From Arthrobacter sp. B6 (GTDB lineage: Bacteria; Actinomycetota; Actinomycetes; Actinomycetales; Micrococcaceae), in the NCBI RefSeq assembly GCF_001663775.1, contig NZ_KV467168.1, positions 2,966,780 to 3,030,779 of the forward strand: DNA of 64,000 nt, given 5' to 3'. The notes beneath the pieces are model-generated. The model had not been told where the DNA came from. It did no database searches and saw nothing but the letters and a program-made list of their open reading frames with translations. The translations under genes and the position numbers were made by a program. This document shows positions 62,216 to 64,000 of the stretch, one piece after another; position 1 is the stretch's first letter, and each line of letters opens with the position of its first letter.

Positions 62216-64000
62216 GTGTCGTTGGTAGTAGAGGAAGAGCAAAGTGATGCTCTCACGATGTTTTCATTTGAGGAGATCGTCCAGGAAATTGCTCTTAAAC
62301 GAGCATCGGCACGCCAAGGTGCCGAGAGTTGGGACCGGCTTCATGCCGTGGCGTCGGAGCTTGCTGGCTCATCTGAAGGAAGCACACATTGGTTGGAGCC
62401 GAACCGTAGTTGGCACCTTGAGCGGATCTCCATAGATAATTATCGCGGCATTCTGAACGAAGTTCCGCTCGAACTTCTCTTTGATCCCACACCAGGAATC
62501 ACCGTTCTGCATGGACTGAACGGGGCGGGAAAGTCCAGTATTAGCGACGCAATCGATTTGGCACTTAGTGGCACTGCGGCCGCCCCGACTGGCGGAAAAG
62601 CTGGTAAGGCTGCTCTATGGGACCCCATACATCTTGCAAGGGGATCGTCATCGGCGCGTGTCGAAGTGACCCTGTCCTCGCGGGGAGAATATTTGGTTGT
62701 TGCCACAGTTTTGGGAGAATCAGGCCTCGTCGAATCCCACGAAGCTCGCCTCGTAGGACCTAACGGCTTGGAGCCGGTGGATCTGGGATCAAACTGGCAT
62801 CAAGCATTGGCCAGCCATCAACCCGTCTTCGCTTACGCATCACTTGAACGACGGGTGCAGTTGAGCAAAGATCTCGCGACCTACTTCGAGGGACTGCTGG
62901 CCTTGGGTGGAAGCTTCAACGCTATTCAAGAAGCCATAACACTTCGAGGAAACGCGTCCGCGGAGGCGCTAACCCGGTGGCGCAGGGCGAAGGAAGAAGC
63001 CATGCGTGCTCTTTCTCAGGTCGACGACGAACGAAGCGCTACATGCAAATTCACCCCCCTTGGTCCCGTGCCTGAGCCCACCTTGAGTGATTCCAAGGAC
63101 AAGTGGTTGAAGGAAGCAGGCCTGCTGGAGTCGGGATTGAGTTCAGCCTCCTTACCGGACGACAGCCGGGAACGACTCTCGGATGCGGCTAGGAGTGTTC
63201 AAAACACCATTAGGTCTTTCGAGCAAGCTGGCACCACTGCCGAGCAACTTTTATCAGGACCTCTCGAGCAACTACACGATGAGGCTAGCAGGCGTCATCT
63301 GGATGTCGGTACGTGCCCTGTCTGCGAGGACGGGGGCTCTGGCTGGCTGGTAACTCTGGGTGAAACGGTAAAACGCAACCAGAACTTGGCGTCACTTAGG
63401 GCAAAGGTCGGGTCCGATACGAAAGCGTTGGCTGCCGTTGCAGACGAACTATTGACACCCGTCCTCAAAGTAGGTTCTCAGGCCGAGCCGGGTGACTCCA
63501 TCAAAGCGTTGAGTTCTTCGGGGCAGAAGCTGCTAGAAAAATTCTATGCCGCACGTGAGTCAGGACTCGCCACTCAGCACTCAGTCCTGACAGCAACGGC
63601 GGACCTGGCGGGTTGGCTTCGTTCTGATGACGCGCAAACCCTGGTGAATGAGGCCGTAGCGCGAACCGATGCAACGAAGCAATGGCTTATTGCCAGGGCA
63701 CGAGCAGTCGAGAGATTTGCGGCTGTTTGGGAAGCGGACGGAGTTTCTGCTGCAGAGTCGGCCAGCTGGGTAGCGACTTCGAGCCGGGTGGAGGAGCTGC
63801 GAAAACATCTGCGGAAGAGGCGGAGTGACTCCCTTGAAGGGAAAGCTGGCGCACGGGTGATGGAACTTCTATCTGATGCCGAGCTCAAGCTGAAAAGCAT
63901 CAATGTTCTTGCTACAAAAGCATCAATGGAACTGGTCGACCGAAACGACAATCAGGTTGATCTTGGAATGTTGAGTGCAGGACAGAGAAACGCTGTCCTG
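62216..64000 (+). CDS. Rad50/SMC-type ATPase with zinc hook (incomplete at window edge)
   Basis: The frame is open for 595 codons from GTG 62216 to the window edge and lacks its stop. Walker A is GLNGAGKSS (100-108), preceded by SIDNYRGI, the start of an SMC/Rad50 head. Helical, charged segments surround a CPVC motif at 367-370, the zinc-hook signature of Rad50-like proteins, and LSAGQR (586-591) is the ABC signature just before the edge. GGGGA lies about 6 nt before the GTG. The N-terminal 80 residues are extra relative to Rad50. Coiled arms are short, so it is not a standard SbcC; defence-type AAA proteins of this build are common. Its partner should lie beyond the window. Confidence 0.78.
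   Translation, partial: MSLVVEEEQSDALTMFSFEEIVQEIALKRASARQGAESWDRLHAVASELAGSSEGSTHWLEPNRSWHLERISIDNYRGILNEVPLELLFDPTPGITVLHGLNGAGKSSISDAIDLALSGTAAAPTGGKAGKAALWDPIHLARGSSSARVEVTLSSRGEYLVVATVLGESGLVESHEARLVGPNGLEPVDLGSNWHQALASHQPVFAYASLERRVQLSKDLATYFEGLLALGGSFNAIQEAITLRGNASAEALTRWRRAKEEAMRALSQVDDERSATCKFTPLGPVPEPTLSDSKDKWLKEAGLLESGLSSASLPDDSRERLSDAARSVQNTIRSFEQAGTTAEQLLSGPLEQLHDEASRRHLDVGTCPVCEDGGSGWLVTLGETVKRNQNLASLRAKVGSDTKALAAVADELLTPVLKVGSQAEPGDSIKALSSSGQKLLEKFYAARESGLATQHSVLTATADLAGWLRSDDAQTLVNEAVARTDATKQWLIARARAVERFAAVWEADGVSAAESASWVATSSRVEELRKHLRKRRSDSLEGKAGARVMELLSDAELKLKSINVLATKASMELVDRNDNQVDLGMLSAGQRNAVL

Overview
The window looks like chromosome from a high-GC Gram-positive soil bacterium, most likely Arthrobacter/Pseudarthrobacter or a close Micrococcaceae relative. 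This is an inference from base composition, frequent GTG/TTG starts and gene content; no rRNA or tRNA gene is present to test it. Most of the window (1 to about 54,000) is a mosaic of small catabolic modules, each with a transporter, one or more enzymes and its own regulator. The last 10 kb has visibly lower GC and encodes a multi-gene system that looks like a genetic-conflict (defence) island.

Catabolic modules, left to right. 1.1-5.3 kb: a PuuE-like deacetylase, an NCS1 permease and a divergent PucR regulator. 5.5-9.2 kb: creatine use (MHS transporter, creatinase, IclR regulator) behind a cluster of TGCAAC half-sites. 9.3-15.1 kb: a fructan/sucrose-type operon read leftward (GH32, sugar-binding lipoprotein, two permeases, LacI) with two copies of one LacI-type operator core upstream. 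15.1-21.8 kb: a damaged methyltransferase, katG, a truncated SMR pump, an MFS transporter and a membrane-anchored M15/VldE-like protein. 21.8-25.2 kb: LysR, MHS transporter and MBL hydrolase. 25.6-29.6 kb: MarR, a 3-hydroxybenzoate 4-monooxygenase-like flavoprotein and an MHS transporter, then dtd. 30.6-35.2 kb: an amine/aldehyde module (APC permease, MoaF-like protein, aldehyde dehydrogenase) with a divergent TetR and a clear 22-bp operator. 36.0-45.7 kb: hyuA/hyuB-type hydantoinase genes with a GAF protein and an amidohydrolase on one strand, facing an MFS transporter, a hydantoin-racemase-like protein and a quinone oxidoreductase. 45.8-49.8 kb: a tightly overlapped operon of a second HyuA-like protein, a DUF917 protein and a PucR/CdaR regulator. 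50.2-54.0 kb: a heterodimeric ABC exporter.

The island (54.3 kb to the right edge) starts with five co-directional genes: a phosphoribosyltransferase-like protein with an intact PRPP loop, an ORC/CDC6-like AAA ATPase, an unrecognised 362-aa protein, a SIS-HAD fusion, and a PfkB-family kinase with an unusual CPxC motif. Junctions are 0 nt, an ATGA overlap, 29 nt and 4 nt, so this is one transcription unit. The set (PRTase, sugar isomerase, phosphatase, kinase, AAA sensor) suggests chemistry on a phosphorylated sugar or nucleotide coupled to an ATPase switch. After a frameshifted ISL3-type transposase fragment, a Rad50/SMC-type ATPase with a CPxC zinc hook begins and runs off the window. This block is the best candidate for a poorly described system.

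Decay marks several junctions: a methyltransferase with an internal deletion, an SMR gene lacking its N-terminal half, a GlxA/AraC plus amidohydrolase remnant, an ABC-exporter 5' fragment copied about 20 kb from the intact gene, and the ISL3 remnant. Several strong hairpins lie between convergent genes, and a nested inverted repeat of REP/MITE type lies at 5324-5426.
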